A DNA stretch of 64,000 nt, from contig UQLU01000006.1 in the NCBI GenBank assembly GCA_900542065.1, positions 71,380 through 135,379 of the forward strand, in the 5' to 3' direction. The position numbers were made by a program, and so were the translations under genes. This document shows, piece by piece, positions 16,918 through 26,278 of this stretch (its first letter is position 1; each line of letters starts with the position of its first letter). The DNA is from an uncultured Eggerthella sp. Its GTDB lineage: Bacteria; Actinomycetota; Coriobacteriia; Coriobacteriales; Eggerthellaceae. A model generated the notes under the pieces. It made no database searches, was not told the DNA's origin, and saw nothing but the letters and a program-made list of their open reading frames with translations.

Positions 16918-17694
16918 ATGCGAAAACCTCTTGATTACATATTTCCTAATCCACCAAGTGATTGCGATCCGCAAGCACTTATTCCAGAAGTTATTCCTCA
17001 TCATGTTGCCGTCATCATGGACGGCAACGGGCGTTGGGCAAAAAAGCGCGCGCTGAATCGTTTGCGCGGTCACAAAGCGGGCATCGAGGCAGTTCGTGAA
17101 ACTATCCGTTGCGCCAATGATGTCGGGGTGGATTATCTTACTATCTATTCGTTTTCTACGGAAAACTGGAAACGTCCTGACGATGAAGTAAATGGGCTTA
17201 TGGAGCTGTTTGCAAAAACCATGCTCGCGGAAGTCGATGGTCTTCATGAAGAGCACGTTCGTGTTCGCACTATTGGTGATTTGTCGATATTGCCTGCTGA
17301 AACGCGTACTGCTTTTGAACAAGCTTGGGAGAAAACCAAAAACAATGATGGCATGACCTTGGTCGTGGCGGTAAATTATGGCTCACGTCAAGAAATTCTT
17401 CATGCAGTTGAAGCATACACTCACCGCCTTCTTACTGAAGGTGCGCAAGATGGCGTTGTGTCAGCAATAACTGAAGAAGAATTTGAGAAGGGTCTTTACA
17501 CTTCAGATATTCCCGATCCTGATTTACTTATTCGTACTTCAGGCGAAATGCGTGTGTCTAATTTCTTGTTGTGGCAAATTGCCTATACCGAATTTGTGTG
17601 TACAGATGTTTTGTGGCCCGATTTTAATCGCTATGATTTCTTGCGCGCATTGTTAGAATATCAGTCGCGTAATCGTCGATTCGGGGCGCTCTAA
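16918..17694 (+). CDS. uppS: Isoprenyl (undecaprenyl) diphosphate synthase
   Basis: This cis-prenyltransferase adds isopentenyl diphosphate units to make undecaprenyl diphosphate, the lipid carrier for peptidoglycan and other polymers. The signature HVAVIMDGNGRWAKKR includes the catalytic Asp; the RTSGEMRVSNFLLWQ motif, which binds isopentenyl diphosphate, lies near the C terminus. Two ATGs compete: 16909 lies just 1 base after GGAGG, while 16918 is 10 bases away and is preferred, giving 258 residues. The gene stands between frr and cdsA, and dxr and ispG, which make its substrate, follow in the same operon. Confidence 0.95.
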   Translation: MRKPLDYIFPNPPSDCDPQALIPEVIPHHVAVIMDGNGRWAKKRALNRLRGHKAGIEAVRETIRCANDVGVDYLTIYSFSTENWKRPDDEVNGLMELFAKTMLAEVDGLHEEHVRVRTIGDLSILPAETRTAFEQAWEKTKNNDGMTLVVAVNYGSRQEILHAVEAYTHRLLTEGAQDGVVSAITEEEFEKGLYTSDIPDPDLLIRTSGEMRVSNFLLWQIAYTEFVCTDVLWPDFNRYDFLRALLEYQSRNRRFGAL

Positions 17695-17695
17695 T

Positions 17696-18736
17696 ATGAC
17701 AAAAACCCGCGTGAGAAAGCCTTTTCTGCGCAATCAGGATGGCGAAAAAGAACAACTTATTTCAAACAATACCATTCAGGGCGCTTCTAATTCGGGCAAG
17801 TCTTCGCTTATGACTGAGGCGGAAACTATCATTTATCCTGAAGAGCATGTGTGGGAAAAGAAGTCCACAAAGGCTCGAAAAGCTGTCTTAGGGAAGTTGC
17901 CTTCTAAGGTGGCTCATCCAAGCAATCTTGCTGTGCGTACCGCTACAGGAGCGGTTTATATTTTGCTTACGGTAGTGTGCGTGTTGGTATCTGACCTCAC
18001 CACGGCGCTATACCTTTCTTTGTTGAGTGCAATTTGTGCCAATGAGTTTTATTACATGCTTCGTGCTGATGCAAAGCTTCCCAACGAGCTGTTAGGCGTG
18101 TGTGCTGCAGCTTTATTCCCGTTGGTAATGTGGCTTTTTGGTATATCTGGTGTATGTATAGCGCTGGCAGTATATGTTTTGGTGTTGTTGGTATGGTATG
18201 TCTTTTGGCAACCAGCCCGTATCAGCGATGTGTCAGTGAGCTTATTTGGTGCAGTGTATACGGGTCTTATCATGTCAACCGCTTTACTGCTTCGTCAGTC
18301 GTTGCCTGAACCTTGGGGCGCGGTTTTGGTTTTAGGGCTGTTTGTCAGTGTGTGGGGTAGCGATGCTTTTGCCTATCTGGTAGGTTCTGCGATTGGTAAG
18401 CACAAACTTGCTCCTCATATTTCGCCTAACAAAAGCTGGGAAGGCTTTATTGCCGGTTTGGTATTTGCCATGATTGTTTGGTATCTCCTGTCCTTTATTC
18501 CTGGCGTGTCCCTTTCTTTGCCACAGGCTCTTATATTTGGCTTAATAAACGGTTTGGCTGGTGTTTTGGGCGACCTGGTAGAAAGTCGTATCAAACGCAA
18601 TTCTGGTTTTAAGGATTCTGGAACTATCATGCCTGGGCACGGAGGATTGTTGGATCGTTGTGATTCGCAATTCTTGGTAACGCTTTCAGGCGCAATTTTG
18701 TTGGTATTAGGAGGCTGTATTCCTTATGTCTTCTGA
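17696..18736 (+). CDS. cdsA: Phosphatidate cytidylyltransferase
   Basis: A 346-residue membrane enzyme that makes CDP-diacylglycerol, the branch point of phospholipid synthesis. About 75 hydrophilic, Lys/Ser-rich residues precede the first of about eight membrane segments; this N-terminal extension is longer than usual. The C-terminal signature is complete: SRIKRNSGFKDSG then PGHGGLLDRCDS, holding the metal-binding Asp residues. The ATG lies 1 base after the uppS stop, and dxr starts 11 bases before this stop, so translation is likely coupled along the operon. Confidence 0.95.
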   Translation: MTKTRVRKPFLRNQDGEKEQLISNNTIQGASNSGKSSLMTEAETIIYPEEHVWEKKSTKARKAVLGKLPSKVAHPSNLAVRTATGAVYILLTVVCVLVSDLTTALYLSLLSAICANEFYYMLRADAKLPNELLGVCAAALFPLVMWLFGISGVCIALAVYVLVLLVWYVFWQPARISDVSVSLFGAVYTGLIMSTALLLRQSLPEPWGAVLVLGLFVSVWGSDAFAYLVGSAIGKHKLAPHISPNKSWEGFIAGLVFAMIVWYLLSFIPGVSLSLPQALIFGLINGLAGVLGDLVESRIKRNSGFKDSGTIMPGHGGLLDRCDSQFLVTLSGAILLVLGGCIPYVF

Positions 18737-19961
18737 GACTTCTCTCTGTGATGCATGTTCTTTGCATTCCACATCCCAAAAAAGACGTATTGTTGTATTG
18801 GGTTCAACTGGCTCTATTGGTGTTCAAACTCTCGATGTGGTGCGCCGCCATTCCGACAAATTGGAAATCGTAGGCCTCGCTGCAGGAACACGTGCAAAAG
18901 AACTTTTAGCGCAAGCCAAAGAATTTGGTGTTTCACATATAGCGTTAGGCATGAGAAATTGCGCTGAAGACACTATTCTTGATGAGCTTGCTGAACATGT
19001 TGAATCACTGAGTCGAGGTTCTTCTGGCGGGGGATCGTTTACGCAGGGTCCAGAGGGCGTTGTCGATTTATGCCGCCTTCCCGAAGCAGATCTTATAGTA
19101 AATGCTTTGGTGGGTGCTGCAGGTTTGCAGGCAAGCTATGAAACCCTGCAAGCAGGTAAAGTACTTGCGCTTGCGAATAAAGAATCACTTGTGGTTGGTG
19201 GCGACTTGATTATGCCTATGGCACAAGAGCCAGGGCGTTTGATGCCAATCGACTCAGAGCATGGCGCAATCTATCAATGTTTATTAGGGGAAGATCCTCG
19301 GGAAGTAAGTAAGTTGTGGGTGACGGCTTCTGGGGGTCCTTTCCGAGGTAAAAAGCGTGCGGATCTAGAACAGGTAACTCCCGCGCAGGCACTCAATCAT
19401 CCTACGTGGAACATGGGTGCGAAAATCACCATCGACTCTTCTACGTTAATGAATAAGGGGCTTGAAGTTATTGAGGCGCATCATTTGTTTACCATGCCCT
19501 ATGACAAAATTGAAGTGGTCGTTCAGCCTCAAAGCGCTATTCATTCCATGGTCGAATTCACTGATGGTAGCGTTAAAGCCCATTTGGGCACGACCGATAT
19601 GCGTATACCTATCCAATTTGCTCTTAGCTATCCTGAACGCTGGTCGGCACCCGTTGAACCTTTAGATTTTCGTATGTTGGGGTCCTTGGAATTTGCGGCT
19701 CCTGATACTGAAACGTTTCGTTGTTTAGCGCTTGCTCGCAAGGCAGGATCCACTGGAGGAACACTGCCTTGTGCTATGAATGCGGCAAATGAAGTTGCTG
19801 TTGCGGCGTTTTTGGAGGAATGCTGTTCTTATTTAGGTATTGCTGAGGTGGTGGAAGCCACCATGGATGCTTGCAAGGTAGAATCAGTACAAAGCATTGA
19901 GCAGCTTGTAGAAGTTGATGCATGGGCGCGTTCATTTGCGCGCAGTGTACTACCTAAGTGA
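18726..19961 (+). CDS. dxr: 1-deoxy-D-xylulose 5-phosphate reductoisomerase
   Basis: The enzyme converts deoxyxylulose phosphate to methylerythritol phosphate with NADPH, the first committed step of the non-mevalonate isoprenoid pathway. It has the NADPH motif VVLGSTGSIGVQTLDV, the ALANKESLVVGG block, the PIDSEHGAI segment with the metal-binding Asp and Glu, and the WNMGAKITIDSSTLMNKGLE signature. It has 411 residues; an extra stretch of about 20 hydrophilic residues at the N terminus may mean that translation starts a little later. It overlaps cdsA by 11 bases and the following protease gene by 4. Confidence 0.96.
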   Translation: MSSETSLCDACSLHSTSQKRRIVVLGSTGSIGVQTLDVVRRHSDKLEIVGLAAGTRAKELLAQAKEFGVSHIALGMRNCAEDTILDELAEHVESLSRGSSGGGSFTQGPEGVVDLCRLPEADLIVNALVGAAGLQASYETLQAGKVLALANKESLVVGGDLIMPMAQEPGRLMPIDSEHGAIYQCLLGEDPREVSKLWVTASGGPFRGKKRADLEQVTPAQALNHPTWNMGAKITIDSSTLMNKGLEVIEAHHLFTMPYDKIEVVVQPQSAIHSMVEFTDGSVKAHLGTTDMRIPIQFALSYPERWSAPVEPLDFRMLGSLEFAAPDTETFRCLALARKAGSTGGTLPCAMNAANEVAVAAFLEECCSYLGIAEVVEATMDACKVESVQSIEQLVEVDAWARSFARSVLPK

Positions 19962-21025
19962 GTTACATGGATATTCTTATCATGATCATAGCGGCAACCA
20001 TCGTGTTGGGCTTTCTTGTCTTTATTCACGAAGGGGGCCATTTTCTTGCCGCACGATTGTTTGGTGTGCGTGTTACTGAATTTATGATTGGATTGCCTGG
20101 TCCTTCTGTTGGTTTTACCAAGGGGGAAACTCGTTTTGGCATTACCTGTGTTCCTTTGGGTGGCTATGCAAATGTATGCGGGATGGCTCCAGCAAGCAAC
20201 GGTCCTCATTTAAAACGTGTTTTAGGTTATGTGTATCGTAAAGGCAGTGTGTATTCTGAAGACGTTGCGCATGATTTATGCCTAACAGAAGATGAATCCT
20301 ACGAATTGCTTGAAGAGCTTGCAGATTGGGGATCCATCACCCGTCCGCATCGAAAGGATAAGCATAATATTTACCGAACTCCTGCAAGGCTTTCGGGTGA
20401 GGAAGGTAAAGCTTGCCCGATTGCAAATCTGCAGGATTTTTTCCTTTGTGAACAGGCATGCCAATACAGCGCTTTACCCTTCTGGAAGCGTTGTATCATT
20501 CTTTTAGCAGGTCCTTTTATGAATCTGCTTTGGGTATTCTTTGCGTTCATTGTGGTGTATTCCGTTATGGGACTCGATCTGCAAAACACCAACACGGGAG
20601 AAGTCTTTCATTACAACTGGGCACCCTGGGATGCTATTTATATGGGGATAAATTATCTGGGCATGGTACTTGCTGCGGTTGTATCGCTGTTTAACCCTGC
20701 CACTATAGGAGAAACCATTTCCCAATCAACTTCTATTGTGGGTATTGCGGTTATGTCTAAAGATGCCTTTGAAGCGGGAATCCAGGATTTCTTGTTTTTC
20801 TCTGCAGTTATTTCTGCCTCACTTGGCTTTATGAATCTTATTCCCATCCCGCCTCTGGATGGTGGCCGTTTTGTGGTGGAGGTCTTCCAGAAGATTTCAC
20901 GCAAGGTAGTATCTATAAGAGCGCTAGGCTATTTATCCATGGCAGGTTTTGCGCTATTTATGGGTCTATTTGTTGTTATGCTTAATCAAGATGTTCAGCG
21001 TTTTGTGTTTGGGAATTGGGGCTAA
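19958..21025 (+). CDS. rseP: Site-2 (M50) membrane metalloprotease, no PDZ domain seen, with a cytosolic-type insertion
   Basis: A 355-residue intramembrane zinc protease. His24-Glu25-x-x-His28 (HEGGH) in the first membrane helix and the PIPPLDGGR motif with Asp301 form the active site. Family members cut membrane-bound anti-sigma factors and signal peptides. Two features differ from standard RseP: no PDZ domain is seen between the central and last membrane segments, and roughly residues 80-165 hold an extra hydrophilic segment reading like a winged-helix fold (SEDVAHDLCLTEDESYELLEE). The start is GTG 19958, overlapping dxr by 4 bases; ATG at 19967 is an alternative. It lies between dxr and ispG, the usual place. 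Confidence 0.9.
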   Translation: MSYMDILIMIIAATIVLGFLVFIHEGGHFLAARLFGVRVTEFMIGLPGPSVGFTKGETRFGITCVPLGGYANVCGMAPASNGPHLKRVLGYVYRKGSVYSEDVAHDLCLTEDESYELLEELADWGSITRPHRKDKHNIYRTPARLSGEEGKACPIANLQDFFLCEQACQYSALPFWKRCIILLAGPFMNLLWVFFAFIVVYSVMGLDLQNTNTGEVFHYNWAPWDAIYMGINYLGMVLAAVVSLFNPATIGETISQSTSIVGIAVMSKDAFEAGIQDFLFFSAVISASLGFMNLIPIPPLDGGRFVVEVFQKISRKVVSIRALGYLSMAGFALFMGLFVVMLNQDVQRFVFGNWG

Positions 21026-21028
21026 GAT

Positions 21029-22093
21029 ATGCCAGATTTAAAGCCAAATCAAAAAACACGTCAGGTTCATGTGGGTGGAGTTGCCCTTGGCGGTGGAGCG
21101 CCTTGTGTGGTTCAGTCTATGCTTAACCTTCCTTTGCAGGATGTGGAGGGAAATGTAGCTCAGATTAACCGTTTGGCCTCGGCGGGCTGCGAAGTAATTC
21201 GCATTGCTATCCCTCATAAAGGTGATTTGGATTATTTCGAAGAAATATGTAAGAAATCGCCTCTTCCTGTCGTTGCTGATATCCATTTTAGTGCAGAAAT
21301 TGCCATAGAGGCTGCACGTCGTGGTGCTGCGAAGTTGCGCATTAATCCAGGCAATATTGGTGGTTTGCAAGCTTGTGTTCCTGTACTGGACGCAGCGCGT
21401 GAGGCGGGAATTCCTATTCGCATCGGGGTTAATGCTGGTTCCCTTGATGAAGATCTTGCGGCACGAGATGACTTGTCTTTACCAGAAAAGCTTGTGGAAT
21501 CAGCGCGTGGATATGTTGATTTTTGCTACGCTCACGATTTTTATGATGTGGTGGTTTCGGCAAAGGCTCACGATGTTCCAACAACCGTGGCAGCGTATCG
21601 TCTTCTTTCGGAAACCTTACCTGAAGTTCCGCTTCATATTGGTGTTACGGAAGCGGGCACTCTGTTTCAGGGTTTGGTAAAATCCGCTAGTGGTTTAGGT
21701 ATTTTGCTTGAGCAGGGTATCGGAGACACCATGCGTATTTCGCTTACTGATGATCCAGCAGAAGAAATACGTGCATGCTGGATGCTTTTATCGGCACTTG
21801 GTTTGCGGCGTCGTGATCCAGAATTGGTAAGTTGCCCTACCTGCGGTCGTTGTCAGGTAGACTTAATAGCGATTGCTAAAGAAGTTGAAGATAGGCTAAA
21901 AGATATTCATCAACCGATACAAGTTGCGGTAATGGGTTGCGTAGTGAATGGCCCTGGTGAAGCAGCTGATGCCGATATTGGCGTTGCCTGCGGAAAAGGC
22001 TCGGGCGTTATTTTTGCGCACGGTAAAACCTTGCGAAAGGTTGAAGAGGCAGCTATCGTTGATGTTCTTATGGAAGAGATAGGAAGACTATGA
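21029..22093 (+). CDS. ispG: 4-hydroxy-3-methylbut-2-en-1-yl diphosphate synthase
   Basis: A 354-residue iron-sulfur enzyme of the methylerythritol phosphate pathway that makes HMBPP by reductive ring opening. The N-terminal TIM-barrel carries VQSMLNLPLQDV and ADIHFSAEIAIEAA. The cluster domain holds SCPTCGRCQVD and VMGCVVNGPGE, giving the cysteines of the [4Fe-4S] cluster. Length is typical of the bacterial form. It starts 3 bases after the protease stop and overlaps proS by 4 bases (ATGA), so the operon continues. A ferredoxin or flavodoxin partner is not in the window. Confidence 0.97.
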   Translation: MPDLKPNQKTRQVHVGGVALGGGAPCVVQSMLNLPLQDVEGNVAQINRLASAGCEVIRIAIPHKGDLDYFEEICKKSPLPVVADIHFSAEIAIEAARRGAAKLRINPGNIGGLQACVPVLDAAREAGIPIRIGVNAGSLDEDLAARDDLSLPEKLVESARGYVDFCYAHDFYDVVVSAKAHDVPTTVAAYRLLSETLPEVPLHIGVTEAGTLFQGLVKSASGLGILLEQGIGDTMRISLTDDPAEEIRACWMLLSALGLRRRDPELVSCPTCGRCQVDLIAIAKEVEDRLKDIHQPIQVAVMGCVVNGPGEAADADIGVACGKGSGVIFAHGKTLRKVEEAAIVDVLMEEIGRL

Positions 22094-23817
22094 CTGAAAT
22101 TATGCGCTTGAGTAAGCAGTATGCTCCTACGTTAAAGGAAGATCCTACTGATGCGGAAATCGCTAGCCACCGTTTACTTGTTCGTGCTGGCATGATTAGA
22201 AAAGTTACTTCAGGTGTTTACACCTATCTGCCTCTTGGCATGAAGGTTCTTTCTAAAATCGAACGCATTGTTCGTGAAGAAATGGACGCTACAGGTGCAC
22301 GTGAAATGCTTATGCCCGCTTTGCAGCCCGGTGAGTTGTGGCACGAAAGTGGCCGCTGGAATGATTATGGTCCCGAATTGATGCGTCTACATGATCGTCA
22401 TGATCGTGAATTCTGTCTAGGACCTACTCACGAAGAACTTATTACCGCTATCGTTCGTAGTGAGTTGCGTTCCTATCGTCAGCTTCCTCTTACGCTGTAT
22501 CAAATTCAGTCGAAGTTCCGCGATGAAATTCGTCCTCGCTTTGGTTTATTGCGTAGTCGCGAATTTATCATGAAGGACGCTTATAGCTTTCACGCAACGC
22601 AGGAATCGCTACAGGAAACCTATGACGAAATGTATAAGGCATACGGTCGCATTTGCGAGCGTCTTGGTCTTGAATATCGTCCTGTTGAAGCAGATTCTGG
22701 CCAGATTGGTGGTAGCGTTACCTGCGAATTTATGGCTTTAGCCGATGCGGGCGAGGCAGAACTGGTATATTGTCCTGATTGCGATTTCGCTGCTAATACG
22801 GAAGCAGGTGCCTGCATTCCTCATCCAACTGAATACAAAGTTGATGCGTGTGAAAAAATTGCAACCCCTGGTGTAACCACGATTGCAGCGTTGGCTGAAT
22901 TCTTGCACATTGATGAAAGCGCTACGGTTAAGGCTATGGTTGGCAAGGATGCCGAGGGCAAGGTAGTTGCGCTCTTTGTTCCAGGAGACCATGAACTAAA
23001 TGAAATCAAAGCACAGCGCGCTGTTCCTGGCTTTGAGCTGCTCAGCGATGAAGAAATAAAGGCAGCTCAACTTCCTAAGGGCTCTATTGGTCCTAAGAAT
23101 CTGCCTGCTGGAATTAAAGTCGTTGCCGATTCAAGCTTGCAGGCTATTGAGCGTTGGGTAGTTGGTGCTAATGAAGATGGCTATCACTTTGTAGGCGCAA
23201 AGCACGGTGAAGATTTTGCTGTTGATGCTTGGGCTGACCTTTCTGTGGTAGCTCCTGGTGATACCTGTCCTCACTGTGGGGCAACTTTGCAGGGTGCTCG
23301 CGGTATCGAGGTATCGCAGGTATTCCAGCTTGGTGATAAATATTCGCGTACTATGGGTGCGGTATTTTCTGCAGAAGATGGTACCGATCAACCCTTTATT
23401 ATGGGTTGCTATGGTGTCGGTGTTTCTCGTTCGTTGGCAGCAATCGTAGAGCAGCACAATGATGAGCATGGCATCATTTGGCCTTTGTCGGTTGCTCCAG
23501 CTCATGTATGCGTTATTCCTCTTTCTGTGGGAGATGATACGGTATATCCTGTTGCAGAAAAAATCGCTGAAAGTCTGGCGGCAGAAGGCTTTGAGGTTGC
23601 TCTTGATGATCGTAATGAACGTCCAGGCGTTAAATTTGCTGATGCGGACCTTATTGGCTGGCCTGTACAGATTATTGTTGGCAAGCGCGGTGTTGCAGAG
23701 GGCAAGGTTGAAGTAAAGCGTCGCGAAACGGGCGAAAAGACCGAAATTTCTATCTCTGCTGCTGTTGAAGCACTTTCCTTTATTCATCGCAGCAAAAAAC
23801 GCTCAGCACTTCTTTAA
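22090..23817 (+). CDS. proS: Prolyl-tRNA synthetase, bacterial type with editing domain
   Basis: A 575-residue class II synthetase that charges tRNA-Pro. The N-terminal catalytic part has the LVRAGMIRKVTSGVYTYLPLG start, motif 2 region KFRDEIRPRFGLLRSREFIMKDAYSFH, and motif 3 FIMGCYGVGVSRSLAAIVEQ. The insertion domain (about residues 225-400), which removes misactivated alanine, is present, as is the C-terminal anticodon-binding domain. This is the bacterial, not the archaeal, architecture. The ATG overlaps the ispG stop by 4 bases. The stop shares a base with the ATG of the next gene. Confidence 0.97.
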   Translation: MTEIMRLSKQYAPTLKEDPTDAEIASHRLLVRAGMIRKVTSGVYTYLPLGMKVLSKIERIVREEMDATGAREMLMPALQPGELWHESGRWNDYGPELMRLHDRHDREFCLGPTHEELITAIVRSELRSYRQLPLTLYQIQSKFRDEIRPRFGLLRSREFIMKDAYSFHATQESLQETYDEMYKAYGRICERLGLEYRPVEADSGQIGGSVTCEFMALADAGEAELVYCPDCDFAANTEAGACIPHPTEYKVDACEKIATPGVTTIAALAEFLHIDESATVKAMVGKDAEGKVVALFVPGDHELNEIKAQRAVPGFELLSDEEIKAAQLPKGSIGPKNLPAGIKVVADSSLQAIERWVVGANEDGYHFVGAKHGEDFAVDAWADLSVVAPGDTCPHCGATLQGARGIEVSQVFQLGDKYSRTMGAVFSAEDGTDQPFIMGCYGVGVSRSLAAIVEQHNDEHGIIWPLSVAPAHVCVIPLSVGDDTVYPVAEKIAESLAAEGFEVALDDRNERPGVKFADADLIGWPVQIIVGKRGVAEGKVEVKRRETGEKTEISISAAVEALSFIHRSKKRSALL

Positions 23818-25433
23818 TGAAACAGGTCTCAGTGAATATCCATTCAAAAACAACGACAGATGACAAGACCTCGTTATCAGGGGCCCTGTCATCTGAGGTT
23901 CTAAAGCCTTCTTCATCGGATGATTCTGGCCAGAGACCCATAGAACTCCTTGCTCCTGCTGGTGGGTGGGAGCAGCTTCGCTATGCGCTGTATTTTGGAG
24001 CGGATGCGGTTTATCTGGCATGTGATAAGTTTGGACTTCGATCGCGTGCGGGGAACTTTTCTCTTGAAGAACTTCCCAAAGCAATTGCTCTGGCTCACCA
24101 GTATGGCGCTAAGGCGCATGTAACTTGCAATGCCTTTGCTCATGACGCTGATTTAGAAGAGTTGCCTTCTTATATTGAAGCAATTAGAGATGCTCAGGCA
24201 GATGCGGTAATCGTTAGCGACTTAGGTGTGTTATCGGTAGTTCAGCAGGTTGCACCAGAGCTAACCGTTCATGTTTCTACCCAGGCTTCAGTTTCAAATG
24301 CTGCTGCTGCCATGATGTGGTATCGCTTGGGTGCTCGTCGTATTGTGTGTGCTCGCGAAATGTCTTGTGATGAAATTGCAGCTATGCGTCGTGCAATTCC
24401 CGACGATCTGGAAATTGAAGTGTTTGTTCATGGTGCAATGTGCATGGCCATTTCTGGGCGTTGTTTGATTAGCGATTTCATGACAGGACGCGCGGCAAAC
24501 AAGGGTGAATGCGTGCAACCTTGCCGCTGGGAATATCGTCTGAAAGAACCGAGCAGACCTGATCAGGAATTTGGTATCGAAGAAGATGAAATCGGTACTT
24601 ACTTAATGAATTCTAAAGACCTTAACATGCTTTCTCACTTGCAGGATTTACGACGTGCAGGGGTTGATTCCATAAAAATTGAAGGCCGTGTGAAAAAAGC
24701 ATTTTATGTGGCAACGGTCGTCAATGCATATCGTCATGTGCTAGATGGGGAAGATCCTGCACTGTGGGAAAAGGAATTAGATACCATTTCTCATCGTCCG
24801 TATTCAACGGGATTTTTCTTTGGCTCTGCTGAGCAGTCAACCGATGCTGATATGTACCAGCAGTTGTATGACTGGGTCGGAGAGGTTGTGTGCGCAGCGC
24901 CAGTTACCACAAGGACATCGTTTGATAATTCGAGTGTTTGTGGTGATGAAGCACTCCAGGATGCATTTTTGAACAAAGAAGAGCAAACAGGCGATAGTGC
25001 TCGGGGAATGTGGCGTGTTTGGGCTAAATGTCGTAATCGTTTTTATCAGGGCGACAAGTTGGAAGTATTAAGCCCTCATGAACCTATTCGCGAAATTGAG
25101 GTTTGTGATCTTGCTGAAGTTTTTGGCTATAACCCCGACATTCAAAGCGTTGAAGAGCTTCTTGAGATGCAACAAGCATTCCATGCGTTAGATGAGGTAG
25201 CTAAAAACGAACAGGAATCATGCGGCGATAACCAGGATTCAATGAGTGCTTTTGCGCAAGAAAAAGACAAGCAGGTTAGTGAGCAAGAAAACAAAGCAAT
25301 ATACCCTTACGCAGAAGCTTCGACCGATACGGCACGTAAAGCAATGGGGCTGTATGTTTTTACTTGTTCTGCTCCGTTAAAATCGCACGATATTCTTCGC
25401 GTAAAACGAAAAGATCCTAACCGCAAGAATTAA
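23817..25433 (+). CDS. Peptidase U32 family protein (RNA hydroxylation type)
   Basis: A 538-residue U32 protein. After about 40 hydrophilic residues comes the ELLAPAGGWEQLRYALYFGADAVYL block, then the family signature around VFVHGAMCMAISGRCLIS, with further cysteines in GECVQPCRW that probably complete an iron-sulfur site. Known relatives (TrhP, RlhA) use prephenate-derived chemistry to hydroxylate cytidine or uridine in tRNA or rRNA, so the peptidase name is historic. The C-terminal part holds an acidic linker rich in Glu and Gln. The start overlaps the proS stop, and the gene ends the operon; no clear terminator is seen in the 217 bases after it. Confidence 0.88.
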   Translation: MKQVSVNIHSKTTTDDKTSLSGALSSEVLKPSSSDDSGQRPIELLAPAGGWEQLRYALYFGADAVYLACDKFGLRSRAGNFSLEELPKAIALAHQYGAKAHVTCNAFAHDADLEELPSYIEAIRDAQADAVIVSDLGVLSVVQQVAPELTVHVSTQASVSNAAAAMMWYRLGARRIVCAREMSCDEIAAMRRAIPDDLEIEVFVHGAMCMAISGRCLISDFMTGRAANKGECVQPCRWEYRLKEPSRPDQEFGIEEDEIGTYLMNSKDLNMLSHLQDLRRAGVDSIKIEGRVKKAFYVATVVNAYRHVLDGEDPALWEKELDTISHRPYSTGFFFGSAEQSTDADMYQQLYDWVGEVVCAAPVTTRTSFDNSSVCGDEALQDAFLNKEEQTGDSARGMWRVWAKCRNRFYQGDKLEVLSPHEPIREIEVCDLAEVFGYNPDIQSVEELLEMQQAFHALDEVAKNEQESCGDNQDSMSAFAQEKDKQVSEQENKAIYPYAEASTDTARKAMGLYVFTCSAPLKSHDILRVKRKDPNRKN

Positions 25434-25650
25434 CTATTGATACACTAGTAACGAAGCAACAAGATGGTCTCGTTCTTATCCAGCAAGCGAAATCATCATC
25501 TTTAACATGGTTGTTCGGAGAAGGTTGCTTCTTTGAGGGGTATCTCGTTATAACAGGGATGTCTCGATGGTTTGAGTAATAGTTTGGGGAGGAACGCCAG
25601 GAGGAATAGCTGCTGGCGAGTACATAGTAAGTACTATTTAAGGAGGCATT

Positions 25651-25983
25651 ATGGGAAGGCAGTCAGACGAGGCTTTAAAATTAGCTGACATCGATGAATT
25701 GATTCACTATTTAATGCAGAATCATTCCGCTTATATGCAGTGGTCAGAGGTTACGTATTATCTGACTGATGCCAATGATATTTATTGGCGTGCGCAGAAC
25801 ACTAACGAACTAAATGAAAAAGGTCATTTCGTAGATTGCAGCGAACTTATTGCTTCCGTTCGTGAATTTATTGATTTGCCTTTCATGGAAGGCAATCGTT
25901 CAATTCGCGATGTATTTGATGAGGCTACTTTCTATGCATCGGTAAAAATTGATGGCCAAGGAACGCCGGTACCAGTAATTTAA
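25651..25983 (+). CDS. Small protein of unknown function
   Basis: I do not recognise this 110-residue protein. It is acidic, has no signal peptide or membrane segment, and is rich in aromatic residues (SAYMQWSEVTYYLTDANDIYW). An excellent ribosome binding site, AAGGAGG, precedes the ATG. In the 217 bases between the U32 gene and this one, a perfect CGCCAG/CTGGCG hairpin (25595-25618) may belong to its leader. tRNA-Ala follows on the same strand from its own promoter. Coding status rests on the ribosome binding site and on residue composition. Confidence 0.7.
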   Translation: MGRQSDEALKLADIDELIHYLMQNHSAYMQWSEVTYYLTDANDIYWRAQNTNELNEKGHFVDCSELIASVREFIDLPFMEGNRSIRDVFDEATFYASVKIDGQGTPVPVI

Positions 25984-26060
25984 GTGAAGCTATTCGAAGA
26001 TAGTCTTTAGGGAATCTCAGATATCGCGCTTTACACTTGTTGGTTTTTAGGTTTACCCTC

Positions 26061-26089
26061 TTGACCGTTTTGTACGATGAAGGTATTCT
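26061..26089 (+). promoter_or_regulatory. Promoter of tRNA-Ala
   Basis: TTGACC and TATTCT are separated by exactly 17 bases, ending 14 bases before the tRNA. A good vegetative promoter. Confidence 0.7.
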
Positions 26090-26103
26090 AATCAACGCAC
26101 TTC

Positions 26104-26179
26104 GGGGCATTAGCTCAGCTGGGAGAGCGCATGGCTGGCAGCCATGAGGTCAGGGGTTCGATCCCCCTATGCTCCACCA
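26104..26179 (+). tRNA. tRNA-Ala (anticodon GGC), CCA encoded
   Basis: The acceptor GGGGCAT pairs with ATGCTCC (one G-T wobble), discriminator A, CCA at 26177-26179. The anticodon stem CATGG/CCATG encloses CTGGCAG, anticodon GGC, reading GCC and GCT. D-loop and T-loop sequences are standard. Confidence 0.97.
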
Positions 26180-26186
26180 AACTTTC

Positions 26187-26214
26187 AGAGTCGGGATTTT
26201 CCCGACTCTTTTTG
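26187..26214 (+). terminator. Terminator after tRNA-Ala
   Basis: GAGTCGGG pairs with CCCGACTC around ATTTT, followed by TTTTTG. Confidence 0.85.
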
Positions 26215-26278
26215 TTTTAGGGACAAATCGGGTATTGTTGGGTAATCGATAGAAGAAAAGCGAAAAAAGGAACTTTGT

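Noticed and set aside
21950..22090. T-box leader before proS
   Set aside because: proS overlaps ispG by 4 bases, so there is no leader; no AGGGTGG-type T-box sequence is present.
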